From Bog-375 sp049698695 (GTDB lineage: Bacteria > Acidobacteriota > Terriglobia > Bryobacterales > Bryobacteraceae): a stretch of DNA of 64,000 nt. Under the pieces are notes generated by a model. That model was not told where the DNA came from, searched no databases, and saw only the letters and a list, made by a program, of their open reading frames with translations. Where the stretch lies: positions 11,095-75,094 of the forward strand of contig JBAVYH010000216.1 in NCBI GenBank assembly GCA_049698695.1, read 5' to 3'. Positions 25,521-34,320 of the stretch are shown here, piece after piece. Numbering within the stretch: position 1 is the stretch's first letter; each line of letters begins with the position of its first letter. The position numbers and the translations under genes were made by a program.

Positions 25521-25619
25521 TAAAGCACTAAAATGATGAAAATGGCACACCGGGATGCCCTCAGCCGCCGCTGTGTGGGGTTTGTCGACGCCCGGCAGTT
25601 TTGGAACTTTAGTGCCTTA
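25521..25619. promoter_or_regulatory. Inverted 12-bp sites between divergent luxR and ECF sigma genes
   Basis: TAAAGCACTAAA at 25521-25532 and TTTAGTGCCTTA at 25608-25619 are reverse complements with one mismatch, 75 nt apart. Each lies 25-35 nt upstream of one of the two divergent start codons, in the same orientation relative to it. They could be twin operators or shared promoter elements. A GGAACTTT just before the right copy resembles an ECF -35 element. Confidence 0.5.
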
Positions 25620-25644
25620 GTATGAAAGGATTAAGTGAGGGCCG

Positions 25645-26253
25645 ATGAAGCCGCCGGAATCGGATCACCAGCTATTTGAGCGACTCCGCGCTGGCCAAGA
25701 GCAGGCATTCGTGGCTCTGTACCATCGGCGGCAGCCGTCCCTCTACCGGTTCGCCCTCCAAATGAGCGGCTCGCCGCCTGTTGCCGAAGACGTCACGCAG
25801 GAAGTGTTCCTGGCACTGTTGCGGGAGGAGTGCGGCTACGACCCGGAACGCGGGAGCCTCGCTGCCTACCTGTTCGGGATCGCGCGCAAGCTGTTGCTGC
25901 GGCAGTTCGAGCGGCGGCGCTCCGATGTCGGCTTGGACACGGGCGCCGAAGAGGCGGGGGCTGCGGAACTGGCCGATGTTTCCGACCCGCTGGCGGACCT
26001 GACGGCCCGGGAGCGCATCGAAGCGCTGCGCCGGGCGGTGAGCAGTTTGCCGCGCCGCTATCGCGAGGTCGTGGTGCTGTGCGACTTGGAGGAAATGGAC
26101 TATGCCGAGGCCGCGGCGGCGTTGGGCTGCCCGATCGGCACGGTCCGCTCACGCCTGCATCGCGCGCGGCTGCTGCTGGCGGGGAAATTGCGTGACGAAC
26201 GCCATGGGAGCGCTTCGGTTCCGGCGTGGAAGACCGCGAGGTGTGCGATATGA
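25645..26253 (+). CDS. ECF-type RNA polymerase sigma factor
   Basis: A 202-residue sigma factor. Region 2 is at about 20-90 (YRFALQMSGSPPVAEDVTQE, then VFLALLREE), and region 4 at about 130-185 (LPRRYREVVVLCDLEEMDYAEAAA, then GCPIGTVRSRLHRAR). The variable linker is acidic. The last codons overlap the next gene (ATGA), which encodes a zinc-binding membrane protein that is very likely its anti-sigma factor. A GGAACTTT upstream suggests self-control, but no complete ECF promoter could be defined. Confidence 0.93.
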   Translation: MKPPESDHQLFERLRAGQEQAFVALYHRRQPSLYRFALQMSGSPPVAEDVTQEVFLALLREECGYDPERGSLAAYLFGIARKLLLRQFERRRSDVGLDTGAEEAGAAELADVSDPLADLTARERIEALRRAVSSLPRRYREVVVLCDLEEMDYAEAAAALGCPIGTVRSRLHRARLLLAGKLRDERHGSASVPAWKTARCAI

Positions 26254-26822
26254 ACTGCGAAGAGTATTGGAATGATATGGCCGGAGCCGAGCCGGCGGAA
26301 GGTTTCGACGCCCACCGGGCCGCGTGCCCCTCTTGTGCGGCCCGTTGGGCGGTGGAGCGTCCGCTGGCGGCCGGCCTCCGCCTGCTGGCCGCGGATATGC
26401 AGGATGTGTCGGCGCCGCCGCGGGTGGAAGCGCGCCTGGTGCATGCCTACCGGGAACGGTACCGGCAGCGTGTCTCGCCTGCGGGGGGCACGCTTCGGTG
26501 GTGGGCCGCCGCGGCGGCGGTATTGCTGATCGCTACCGTGCTTTGGACGGGCGTGCGGCCGCCGCCGCCCCTGGTTGCCGCCAATGCCGGAGTTGCGCCC
26601 GCCGCCGGCATCGATGAAGAGGATGCTGCGTTTATTCCGCTGCCCAATGCCGCGCCCTTGCCGCAAGATGAGGATGTCGACCTGGTACGGGTGGAATTGC
26701 CGCGCTCCGCGATCACCGCCCTAGGCATTCCGGCGAGCGATGACGGCGGCGCGGATAGTGTGGAAGCCGAGGTTCTGGTGGGCCCGGATGGCATGGCGCG
26801 CGCCGTCCGGTTCCTAAATTGA
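26250..26822 (+). CDS. Membrane anti-sigma factor with zinc-finger-like motif
   Basis: A 190-residue protein overlapping the sigma gene by 4 nt (ATGA). Its N-terminal cytosolic part has MNCEEYW and DAHRAACPSCAARW, an H-x3-C-x2-C pattern like that of ZAS anti-sigma factors. One membrane helix lies at about 84-101 (WWAAAAAVLLIATVLWTG), then a periplasmic acidic domain that ends in a conserved-looking beta region (VEAEVLVGPDGMARAVRF). The expected role is to hold the sigma factor until an envelope signal arrives. Confidence 0.82.
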   Translation: MNCEEYWNDMAGAEPAEGFDAHRAACPSCAARWAVERPLAAGLRLLAADMQDVSAPPRVEARLVHAYRERYRQRVSPAGGTLRWWAAAAAVLLIATVLWTGVRPPPPLVAANAGVAPAAGIDEEDAAFIPLPNAAPLPQDEDVDLVRVELPRSAITALGIPASDDGGADSVEAEVLVGPDGMARAVRFLN

Positions 26823-26847
26823 CCCGACCCTGTCGCGGGAGCAGACG

Positions 26848-27648
26848 ATGAAGATGCGCAGCAGTTTCTCCTTTCTGATGGCGGCCGCCGCTCTCGCTTG
26901 GGCGCAAAGTCCGCCCGTTGGGCACGGCCGCTTCGGTCCCGGCCCGCGCTTCCTCGGCGCTGAGGCCGGGGTGCCGCGCCGCGTGGTCACGGGCGCTCCC
27001 TTCTCGGGAGATTTGGTCACCGAAAGCACCCAGACTTTGGCCGACGGCAATCGCATCCATCAAACCAGCACCGCGCACCTGGTTCGCGATAGCGAAGGCC
27101 GCACACGCCGCGAGGAATCGCTGGCAGGCTTGGGTGCGCTGGCCACAGGCGGAGGCGCGCAGCAGGTGATCTTCATCCATGACCCGGTGGCCGGGGCAAG
27201 CTACGCCCTCGACCCGGTGCGCAAGACCGCCAATAAGTCGGCATGGGCGGGGCGACGCGCCGCCGCGAGTCCCTTTGGCGCCGCCATTGAAGCGCAGCGT
27301 GAAATGCGCGCGGGTCTCAACCAGTCCGTCAAGACCGAAGCGCTCGGCACCATGACCATCGAGGGCCTCCCCGCGCAGGGTACCCGCACCACCATCACCA
27401 TACCGGCCGGCGCCATCGGCAATGAAGCGCCCATTCAGGTGGTGACCGAACGGTGGTATTCGGCCGATCTGCAGATGGCGGTCCTGATCAAACGCAGCGA
27501 TCCGCGTAGCGGCGAAACCGTCACCCGGCTGACCAGCGTGAATCGCTCCGAGCCGTCGCCCGCCCTGTTCCAGGTGCCGCCCGACTACAAGGTTATCGAA
27601 CGCCCCGCGGCGCGTTTCCGCTCCCCGTCCGGCGCTGCCGAGCAGTAG
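26848..27648 (+). CDS. Exported hypothetical protein of the sigma operon
   Basis: A 266-residue protein with a signal peptide (about 1-19, ending AWAQ). The mature part has a beta-rich pattern with GDLVTESTQTLADGNRIHQT, SEGRTRREES and IEGLPAQGTRTTITIPAG, followed by ERWYSADLQMAVLIKRSDPR. This arrangement resembles exported proteins common in Acidobacteria that have no assigned function. It begins 25 nt after the anti-sigma gene and may be the sensor or main target of the sigma system. Confidence 0.7.
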   Translation: MKMRSSFSFLMAAAALAWAQSPPVGHGRFGPGPRFLGAEAGVPRRVVTGAPFSGDLVTESTQTLADGNRIHQTSTAHLVRDSEGRTRREESLAGLGALATGGGAQQVIFIHDPVAGASYALDPVRKTANKSAWAGRRAAASPFGAAIEAQREMRAGLNQSVKTEALGTMTIEGLPAQGTRTTITIPAGAIGNEAPIQVVTERWYSADLQMAVLIKRSDPRSGETVTRLTSVNRSEPSPALFQVPPDYKVIERPAARFRSPSGAAEQ

Positions 27649-27692
27649 CCCGGCGCGGCCCGGAACGCCGTCTCGTCCATCCCGGCCGGGCT
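27647..27692 (+). terminator. Stem-loop after the sigma operon
   Basis: AGCCCGGC (27647-27654) pairs perfectly with GCCGGGCT (27685-27692) around a 30-nt loop. The stem begins on the stop codon of the exported protein gene. There is no U run, so a terminator role is tentative. Confidence 0.3.
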
Positions 27693-27806
27693 TGTGTCAG
27701 CCGGCAGCCGAACCGGTACTTCACATCCTTTAATCGCGCTAGACTCTTGTTTGCGCGCGGTTCAAGGCGCCGGGCACGTTTAGGCGTGCGCGGCCGGGAG
27801 GTTGGT

Positions 27807-29183
27807 GTGAGCGCATCGGCACAGACGGTTCCGTTGGCAGACCGCATTTCTCTCAAGGAGAAAATCGCATACTCCTTCGGAGACGCGGCTTCGAATTTTT
27901 ATTGGAAGACCTTCGAGTTCTTCCTGATGATCTTTTACACCGACGTCTTCGGCATCTCCGCCGCGGCCGTCGGCACTATGCTGCTGGTCACGCGCGTCGC
28001 CGATGCCGTGGCGGACCCGACGATGGGCGCTATCGCCGATCGGACCAAGACGCGCTGGGGCCATTTCCGGCCGTATGTCTTGTGGTTCGCTCTCCCGCTG
28101 GTTGTGGCGGGTGTGCTGACCTTCACCACACCCAATCTTGGCGGCGGCGCCAAGCTGGTTTACGCCTACATCACCTACGGTCTGCTGATGTTCCTTTACA
28201 CGGCCGTAAACATTCCTTACACCGCGTTGATGGGCGTGATGACGCCAAACTCGCAGGAGCGCACCTCCATCTCCTCGATCCGTTTCATCGGCGCCTTCAC
28301 CGCCGGGGTGTTCGTGCAGTACTTCACGCTCCGGTTCGTCAAGTTCTTCGGCCACGGCAACGACGCGCGCGGCTGGCAGCTCACCATGGTGCTGTACGGC
28401 GTTCTCGCCCTGACCCTGTTGGTGCTCTGCTTCGCCAGCACCCGCGAGCGAGTCGCCCCGCCGCCGCAGCAGGATTCCGATATCAAGCGCGACCTCCATG
28501 ACTTGTTCGGCAGCCGGCCCTGGCTGGTGTTGGTCGGCGTCCTGCTGATGGTGCTGGCATCGTTTGCCATCAAAGGTTCAGCTTCGACTTACTACTTCAA
28601 ATACTTCCTGAAGCGCGAGGACCTGGTGGGGGCGTTCCTGGTCTCGAACGGTCTGGCGTTTCTGATGGCTGTTTCAATCACCTCGCGCATGGCGAAGTGG
28701 TTCGGCAAGAAACCGCTGTTCATGTTCGCGATCGGCGTCGGCGGGCTGGTGATTGGAGGTTTCTGGCTGGCGGGACCTTCGGACTTCTGGCTGATCTTCG
28801 TGCTGCAAATCGTCTCCAGCTTCGTGATCGGGTTCAACTCGCCGCTGGTCTTCGCCATGTTCGCGGATACCGCCGACCACGCCGAATGGCGCACCGGCCG
28901 CCGCACCACAGGATTGGTTTTCGCCTCGGCCATCTTCAGCACCAAGATCGGCGCAGCAATCGGCTCCTGGATGTTCGGCCTCATCCTCGCCTACTTCGGT
29001 TACGTGGCTAACGTGGAGCAAACCGCCCGCTCACTCCACGGAATCATCCTCACCATGAGCTGGATTCCATGCGTGCTGCTGGTAATGGCTGCCGCCACCA
29101 TGATGCTTTATCCGTTGAACGATCCCCTGATGGTGAAGATTGAGGCAGATCTAAAAGCGCGGCGGGGAGAGGCCGAAGCATGA
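27807..29183 (+). CDS. GPH-family sugar:cation symporter
   Basis: A 458-residue, 12-segment transporter of the glycoside-pentoside-hexuronide family (MelB-like). KIAYSFGDAASNFYWK at the N terminus, ADPTMGAIADRTKTRWGHFRPY after TM2-TM3 and the central TADHAEWRTGRRTTGL loop are clear GPH marks. The GTG at 27807 is preceded by GGGAGG and fits homologue starts; the longer frame from 27747 is less likely. Its stop overlaps the GH17 gene by 4 nt, which predicts uptake of the short glucans made by the downstream enzymes. Confidence 0.93.
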   Translation: MSASAQTVPLADRISLKEKIAYSFGDAASNFYWKTFEFFLMIFYTDVFGISAAAVGTMLLVTRVADAVADPTMGAIADRTKTRWGHFRPYVLWFALPLVVAGVLTFTTPNLGGGAKLVYAYITYGLLMFLYTAVNIPYTALMGVMTPNSQERTSISSIRFIGAFTAGVFVQYFTLRFVKFFGHGNDARGWQLTMVLYGVLALTLLVLCFASTRERVAPPPQQDSDIKRDLHDLFGSRPWLVLVGVLLMVLASFAIKGSASTYYFKYFLKREDLVGAFLVSNGLAFLMAVSITSRMAKWFGKKPLFMFAIGVGGLVIGGFWLAGPSDFWLIFVLQIVSSFVIGFNSPLVFAMFADTADHAEWRTGRRTTGLVFASAIFSTKIGAAIGSWMFGLILAYFGYVANVEQTARSLHGIILTMSWIPCVLLVMAAATMMLYPLNDPLMVKIEADLKARRGEAEA

Positions 29184-30253
29184 AGACCGCATTGCAGCCG
29201 TGGCGCACGCAGTCCTGCGTGCAGCGTCGAGATTCGTCTCGACGTTTCTTCACTCTGCGGCAGTTTGTTCTTTGCACATTCGCCGTGTGCCTGTTTGCCA
29301 TGCCGTCTTCCGCGCTGGCGGCAGATCTGACCGTGCAGCAATGGAACGGTAACGGCATCGACTACTCCGGCTACCGGGCGGGCCAGAACCCGCAATTGAA
29401 CCGCTTCCCGACGCAGGCGCAGATCCTCGAAGATCTCAAGATCCTGGAGAGGAACTGGACCCTGATCCGTCTCTACGGCGGGGATCAGCACTCCCAGGAC
29501 GTGCTCGAAGTCATCCGGCGCGAGAAGATCGGCCTGAAGGTGCTGCTCGGTATATGGCTCGATGGCAGGCCCGGCCACGAAGCTGAGAGCGCGCAGCAGA
29601 CCGCGACTGGAATCCGCCTGGCCAATGAGTATAAGGACATCGTGCTGGCGGTCGCGGTCGGCAACGAGATCCTCGTAACCTGGTCCGACCACAAGCTGAC
29701 CGAAGAGAAAGCGCTCGAGTACGTCGCGCAGGTCAAGAAGGCGGTGAGCTGCCCGGTGACGGTCGCCGACGACTATCTCTACTGGCAACAGCCGCAGGCG
29801 AAGCTGGCGGACGCGGTGGATTTCATCGTCATGCACACGTATCCGATGTGGGGCCACGAGGACATTGAAACTGCCATGCCTTCGACCATCAGGAACTATG
29901 AGAGCGTGCGCAAGGCGCATCCGGGAAAAACCATCGTTCTCGGCGAGGCGGGCTGGGCTTCCTACACCGTCGGCAAACAGCACGCTCCGCGGGCCGGCGA
30001 CGAGAAGAAGCAGAAGCGTTATTACGAGGAACTGACCGCCTGGGCGAAGGCTAACAACGTAACGCTATTCTGGTTCGAGGCGTTTGACGAGCCCTGGAAG
30101 GGGAGCGGGACCGAGGGCCACTGGGGCCTCTTCTCCGAGGGCCGCAAGGCGAAGCTGGCCATGCAGGCGCTGTATCCGGACCTGATGCCCACCGGGCCGA
30201 CCTCGCACGGTTACGATTCGCCGGCCGCGCCCGCCGTCAAGGCGAACCAATGA
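29180..30253 (+). CDS. Exported GH17 glucan hydrolase or glucosyltransferase
   Basis: A 357-residue GH17 enzyme acting on beta-1,3-glucan. The acid/base Glu163 is in AVAVGNEIL and the nucleophile Glu256 in LGEAGWAS; FWFEAFDEPWKG and GHWGLFSEG close the barrel. A signal peptide spans about 24-48. Residues 9-22 are unusual: they are encoded by two perfect tandem DNA hairpins (29205-29244), so the N terminus seems extended by an inserted repeat. Overlaps of 4 nt with both neighbours (transporter and phosphorylase) place it in a beta-glucan operon. Confidence 0.9.
   Translation: MKTALQPWRTQSCVQRRDSSRRFFTLRQFVLCTFAVCLFAMPSSALAADLTVQQWNGNGIDYSGYRAGQNPQLNRFPTQAQILEDLKILERNWTLIRLYGGDQHSQDVLEVIRREKIGLKVLLGIWLDGRPGHEAESAQQTATGIRLANEYKDIVLAVAVGNEILVTWSDHKLTEEKALEYVAQVKKAVSCPVTVADDYLYWQQPQAKLADAVDFIVMHTYPMWGHEDIETAMPSTIRNYESVRKAHPGKTIVLGEAGWASYTVGKQHAPRAGDEKKQKRYYEELTAWAKANNVTLFWFEAFDEPWKGSGTEGHWGLFSEGRKAKLAMQALYPDLMPTGPTSHGYDSPAAPAVKANQ
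29205..29244. repeat. Two tandem perfect hairpins inside the GH17 coding sequence
   Basis: GCACGCAG-TC-CTGCGTGC (29205-29222) and CGTCGAGA-TTCG-TCTCGACG (29225-29244) each have perfect 8-bp arms. They lie in frame between the start codon and the signal peptide and encode an Arg/Ser/Gln-rich piece (residues 9-22). Confidence 0.85.
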
Positions 30254-33200
30254 GCACGGCCTTCGTCGGCGAAGCGCCGCTGCAGCGCGGCGCGCGACAG
30301 GTGGAGGGCGGATCCATCGTCATCGGCGGCGAGCGTTTCTACCGCATCGTCAATTACGACGCGATGGCGCCGTTCCTGATGAGCCTGGTCAGCGGCTCGG
30401 ACCATTGGATGTTCGTCTCGAGCACCGGCGGGCTCACCGCCGGCCGCAGGGATCCCGACCACGCCCTGTTCCCCTATTACACCGACGACCGCATTCATGA
30501 CAGCCAGGACCAGACCGGCGGCAAAACAATTCTGATCGCGACACGCAAAGGGCGCGCTGCGCTGTGGGAGCCTTTCTCACAGCGTTACGAGGGCCTGTAC
30601 CGCATCACGCGAAGCCTGGCGAAGAGCGTCTATAGCAACAAGATCGTATTCGAGGAAGTCAACCACGATCTCGCGCTGTCGTTTTCCTGCGCCTGGATGA
30701 CGAGCGATCGTTTCGGCTTTGTGCGGCGCGCGACGCTGGCCAACCTGGGCGCGGAGCCGGTCGAAATCGATCTGCTCGATGGCATCCAGAACCTCTTGCC
30801 GCACGGCCTCACGCGCCGCTTCCAGATGGAGTACAGCACACTGGCGGATGGTTACAAGGAGGACGAGCTCGAACCCGAAACCGGCCTGGGCCTCTTCAAG
30901 CTCAGCTCGGTTCCAGCCGACCGCCCCGAGCCCAACGAGGCGCTCCGCGTGACTACGGTCTGGTCCGAAGGCATTGAACCGGCGCGCCGCCTGCTGTGCG
31001 CGGAGCAGCTGGGTCGATTCCGCCGGGGTGAGGCGGTGGAAGAGGAAACGCTGATCCGCGGCCGCCGTGGCTCGTATTTCGTCAACACCCGGCTGTCACT
31101 CGCCGCCGCCGCACGCAAAGACTGGAGCCTGGTGGCGGAAGTGGATCAGGACGCCGCGGCTGTGGCGGCAATTGTCGGCCTGCTCAAGTCCGCCGGCGCG
31201 GCGTCATTACGTGGCAACTGCACCAACCGCCCCCCTACGGTCGCGGCTCCGATGCGCGCTCAGAGCCGCGACCGTGAGGGAACGGTAGCCGTCGATTCGA
31301 GCCCTAACCTGCGCGCGCAACTGGACGAGGACGTCGAGCGCGGCACTCGCAACCTGGTTCGCATCGTGGCCGCCGCCGACGGCCTCCAGCTTACCGGCGA
31401 TGACCTCAGCTCTGACCGGCATTTCTCGAACACGCTGTTTAACGTGATGCGCGGCGGAATCCCCGACTCCGGCTACCTCATATCCCGCTCTAACTTCAAG
31501 GCGTTCGTTGGTAAGGCCAACCACGCGGTCGCCGAACGGCAAGCCGCGTTCGTGAACGCGCTCGACGAGACGCTGCCGCACAGCCGCCTGCTGGCGCTGG
31601 TGCGCGAGCAAGGCGACCCGGATCTCGAGCGCCTGGCGCACGAGTACCTGCCGCTGACCTTCAGCCGCCGTCACGGCGATCCCAGCCGCCCATGGAACAT
31701 TTTCTCCATCGAGGTGAAGTCCGAGCACGGCGAGCGAATCCTCAACTACCAGGGCAACTGGCGCGACATTTTCCAGAACTGGGAAGCGCTGGCGCTCTCC
31801 TTTCCCGGTTACGTGGAGAGCATGATCTTCAAGTTCGCCGGCGCCTCCACCGCCGATGGCTACAATCCGTACCGCATCATGCGCGACGGCTTCGACTGGG
31901 AGGTGCTCGATCCGCACGACGCCTGGTCTTACATCGGCTACTGGGGCGACCACCAGGTGGTCTACCTCTTGAAGCTGCTCGAAGTTTCTGCGCGCTATCA
32001 TCCCGGCGCCCTGGCGGGGCTGCTGACGCGGCGCGTCTTCACTTATGCCAACGTTCCCTACCGCATCAAGCCGTATCGCTCTCTGCTCGAAGATCCGCGC
32101 AACACCATCGATTTCGACTTCGCTCTCGATCGCGAGATTCGCCAGCGGGCCGAAGCCGTGGGCGCGGAAGGTAAATCTCTGCCGGGTGCCGATGGCGCGC
32201 CGTATCGCGTGAACCTGGCCGAAAAGTTGCTGGTCCTGGTGCTGGCGCGCCTCTTCAACTACATCCCCGAAGCCGGTCTCTGGATGAACACCCAGCGGCC
32301 GGAGTGGAATGACGCCAACAATGCGCTGGTCGGCTCCGGCGTCTCGATGGTGACGCTCTACTTCCTGCGGCGGTTTCTGTCGTTCTGCCGGGGCATTTTC
32401 GGCGCTGCGGGCACACCGGCGGTCGAGGTTTCCGCGGAAGTCGCAGAGGCCTTTCGGCGCGTCTCCGAAGCGCTGGAACGGCATGCGGGCCTGCTCGGCG
32501 TACCGATTTCGGACCGCGACCGCAAACGGGTCCTCGATGATTTGGGAATCGTAGGGAGCGACTACCGGGCTGGTCTTTATGCCCACGGGTTCTCAGGCCA
32601 GCAAGCAGCGCTCAGTGTCGCCGAGCTGGGCGCCTTCTGCGAGGTGGCGCTGCGCCACATCGACCATTCGATTCGCGCCAACCGGCGCGAGGACGGCCTC
32701 TATCACGCCTACAACCTCATGAAGGTCGATGGCGATGCGATCGTCATTCGCCGCCTCTACGAGATGCTGGAGGGCCAGATGGCAGTGCTGAGCTCGGGCG
32801 CGCTCTCCGCCCAGGAATCGGCGGCGCTGCTTGATGCGCTTCGCAACAGCCGCCTTTACCGTGCCGACCAGAACAGCTATGTTCTGTATCCGGACCGCAA
32901 GCTGCCGGGCTTTTTCGAAAAGAACAACATCCCGGCCTCGGCCATCGCGCAATCGAAGACGCTGGCCGCGATGATTGAACGCGGCGACCGCCGCATTGTG
33001 GTCGAGGATGTGAATGGCGTGGCTCATTTCAACGCGGCCTTCCGTAACGCCGCGCTGTTAAAGGACGCGCTCGCCGGCCTGGGCCTGACGGATGAAGAGC
33101 GCGCGCAGATTCTCGCGCTGTACGAAAACGTGTTCGATCACCAGTCCTTCACCGGCCGCTCGGGCACGTTCTACAAATACGAAGGGCTCGGCTGCATTTA

Positions 33201-33789
33201 CTGGCACATGGTTTCGAAGCTCCTGCTGGCCGTTCAGGAGGTGCTCGATCGGGCCGGCTGCGCAGGCGATGACGCCGCGGTAGTCGAACGCCTCAGGAGC
33301 CACTACCACCAGGTCCGCGAGGGCATCGGCGTCCACAAGCCGCCGGAGCTGTACGGCGCCATCCCTACCGACCCTTACTCCCACACGCCCGGTTTCGCGG
33401 GTGTGCAGCAGCCCGGCATGACCGGCCAGGTGAAAGAGGATCTCATCTCCCGGTTCGGCGAGATGGGCGCCGCCGTCACCGATGGACGGCTGTGCTTCCG
33501 CCGTCACCTGGTCAGCCGCGTCGAGTTTCTGCGAGTGGCGAGGACGTTCCACTTCTACGATGTCGACGGCGAGGAGCGCAGCCTCGATCTCGAGCCCGCC
33601 ACGATGGCATTCACCACCTGCCAGACGCCGGTGGTGGCCCATCAGCCGGGCCCGCCCAGGATCGAGATCACCCGTGCCGGCGGCAGCCTGCAAGTGGTGG
33701 AAGGGCTCGACCTCGACGCCGGGACCAGCGCGGCGATATTCGAGCGCAGTGGAGCGGTCCGGCGGCTGGACGTGTTCGTCGGGTTCTAA
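30250..33789 (+). CDS. Large GH94-like glycoside phosphorylase
   Basis: A 1179-residue protein without signal peptide. The N-terminal part has the beta-sandwich style of GH94-type phosphorylases (MSLVSGSDHWMFVSSTGG, FPYYTDDRIHDSQDQTGG). The (alpha/alpha)6-barrel part has IGYWGDHQVVYLLKLLE and RPEWNDANNALVGSGVSM, where Asp688 matches the catalytic acid in the WND motif of GH94. Length fits the long relatives that phosphorolyse beta-1,3-oligoglucans (GH149, GH161). With GH17 and a GPH carrier this implies cytosolic release of glucose-1-phosphate. Residues about 322-350 are a repeat-encoded insertion. The exact GH family is not proven. Confidence 0.78.
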   Translation: MSTAFVGEAPLQRGARQVEGGSIVIGGERFYRIVNYDAMAPFLMSLVSGSDHWMFVSSTGGLTAGRRDPDHALFPYYTDDRIHDSQDQTGGKTILIATRKGRAALWEPFSQRYEGLYRITRSLAKSVYSNKIVFEEVNHDLALSFSCAWMTSDRFGFVRRATLANLGAEPVEIDLLDGIQNLLPHGLTRRFQMEYSTLADGYKEDELEPETGLGLFKLSSVPADRPEPNEALRVTTVWSEGIEPARRLLCAEQLGRFRRGEAVEEETLIRGRRGSYFVNTRLSLAAAARKDWSLVAEVDQDAAAVAAIVGLLKSAGAASLRGNCTNRPPTVAAPMRAQSRDREGTVAVDSSPNLRAQLDEDVERGTRNLVRIVAAADGLQLTGDDLSSDRHFSNTLFNVMRGGIPDSGYLISRSNFKAFVGKANHAVAERQAAFVNALDETLPHSRLLALVREQGDPDLERLAHEYLPLTFSRRHGDPSRPWNIFSIEVKSEHGERILNYQGNWRDIFQNWEALALSFPGYVESMIFKFAGASTADGYNPYRIMRDGFDWEVLDPHDAWSYIGYWGDHQVVYLLKLLEVSARYHPGALAGLLTRRVFTYANVPYRIKPYRSLLEDPRNTIDFDFALDREIRQRAEAVGAEGKSLPGADGAPYRVNLAEKLLVLVLARLFNYIPEAGLWMNTQRPEWNDANNALVGSGVSMVTLYFLRRFLSFCRGIFGAAGTPAVEVSAEVAEAFRRVSEALERHAGLLGVPISDRDRKRVLDDLGIVGSDYRAGLYAHGFSGQQAALSVAELGAFCEVALRHIDHSIRANRREDGLYHAYNLMKVDGDAIVIRRLYEMLEGQMAVLSSGALSAQESAALLDALRNSRLYRADQNSYVLYPDRKLPGFFEKNNIPASAIAQSKTLAAMIERGDRRIVVEDVNGVAHFNAAFRNAALLKDALAGLGLTDEERAQILALYENVFDHQSFTGRSGTFYKYEGLGCIYWHMVSKLLLAVQEVLDRAGCAGDDAAVVERLRSHYHQVREGIGVHKPPELYGAIPTDPYSHTPGFAGVQQPGMTGQVKEDLISRFGEMGAAVTDGRLCFRRHLVSRVEFLRVARTFHFYDVDGEERSLDLEPATMAFTTCQTPVVAHQPGPPRIEITRAGGSLQVVEGLDLDAGTSAAIFERSGAVRRLDVFVGF
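31237..31275. repeat. Palindromic element in frame inside the phosphorylase gene
   Basis: ACGGTCGCGGCTC (31237-31249) and GAGCCGCGACCGT (31263-31275) are perfect 13-bp inverted arms around a 13-nt loop. The surrounding codons give a low-complexity stretch (PPTVAAPMRAQSRDREG) that looks like an inserted linker. Confidence 0.85.
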
Positions 33790-33887
33790 GCGCCGCCGCG
33801 CGGCCGCGCCCGGCGCTACAATCATGCTGCACTCGGGATGTGGTGTCACTTTTTGCCGGGAACCGCATCTCCAGTACCAGAGGCCAC

Positions 33888-34292
33888 ATGGAAGTCAGCA
33901 TTCGGTATCAGGGTAACGTCAGATTCGAAGCCGAAGCGCGCGGGCATCGCGTGATTTCGGACCAACCGGTGTCAAACGGCGGCGAGGACGGAGGCATGAC
34001 GCCGCCGGAGCTGCTGGTTTCGTCGCTGGGCACCTGCGCCGGTTATTACGCCGCGCAGTATTTGAAGGCGCGGTCCCTTTCGGCGGAGGGACTCGAAATC
34101 CGCGTGACCGCAGACAAGGCCCTGCAACCGGCCCGGCTGGCCCAGTTCCGCATTGAGGTGACCGTTCCCGGCCTGGACGCCGCGCACGAGGCCGGCATTC
34201 TGCGGGCTGTGAAATCCTGCCTGATTCACCACACGCTGCTCCAGCCGCCGGCCATCGAAACGGTGTTCAAGGCCGTCGCGACGGTAAGCTAG
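33888..34292 (+). CDS. OsmC-family protein
   Basis: A 134-residue OsmC/Ohr-fold protein. GGEDGGMTPPELLVSSLGTC holds the first conserved Cys, and the second is in AVKSCLIHHTLL, giving the Cys pair used by thiol peroxidases of this fold. The ATG at 33888 begins MEVSIRYQGNVRF; longer frames upstream overlap the phosphorylase gene. A TACAAT at 33817-33822 may be its -10 box. Its role may be hydroperoxide reduction; the general family call is safe. Confidence 0.9.
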   Translation: MEVSIRYQGNVRFEAEARGHRVISDQPVSNGGEDGGMTPPELLVSSLGTCAGYYAAQYLKARSLSAEGLEIRVTADKALQPARLAQFRIEVTVPGLDAAHEAGILRAVKSCLIHHTLLQPPAIETVFKAVATVS

Positions 34293-34320
34293 CGCCACGA
34301 CTGTGTGAGGGCATTCCTTT

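Noticed and set aside
30577..32586. Long minus-strand frames opposite the phosphorylase gene
   Set aside because: No motif, antisense to a gene with family hallmarks, and fully explained by GC-rich third positions.
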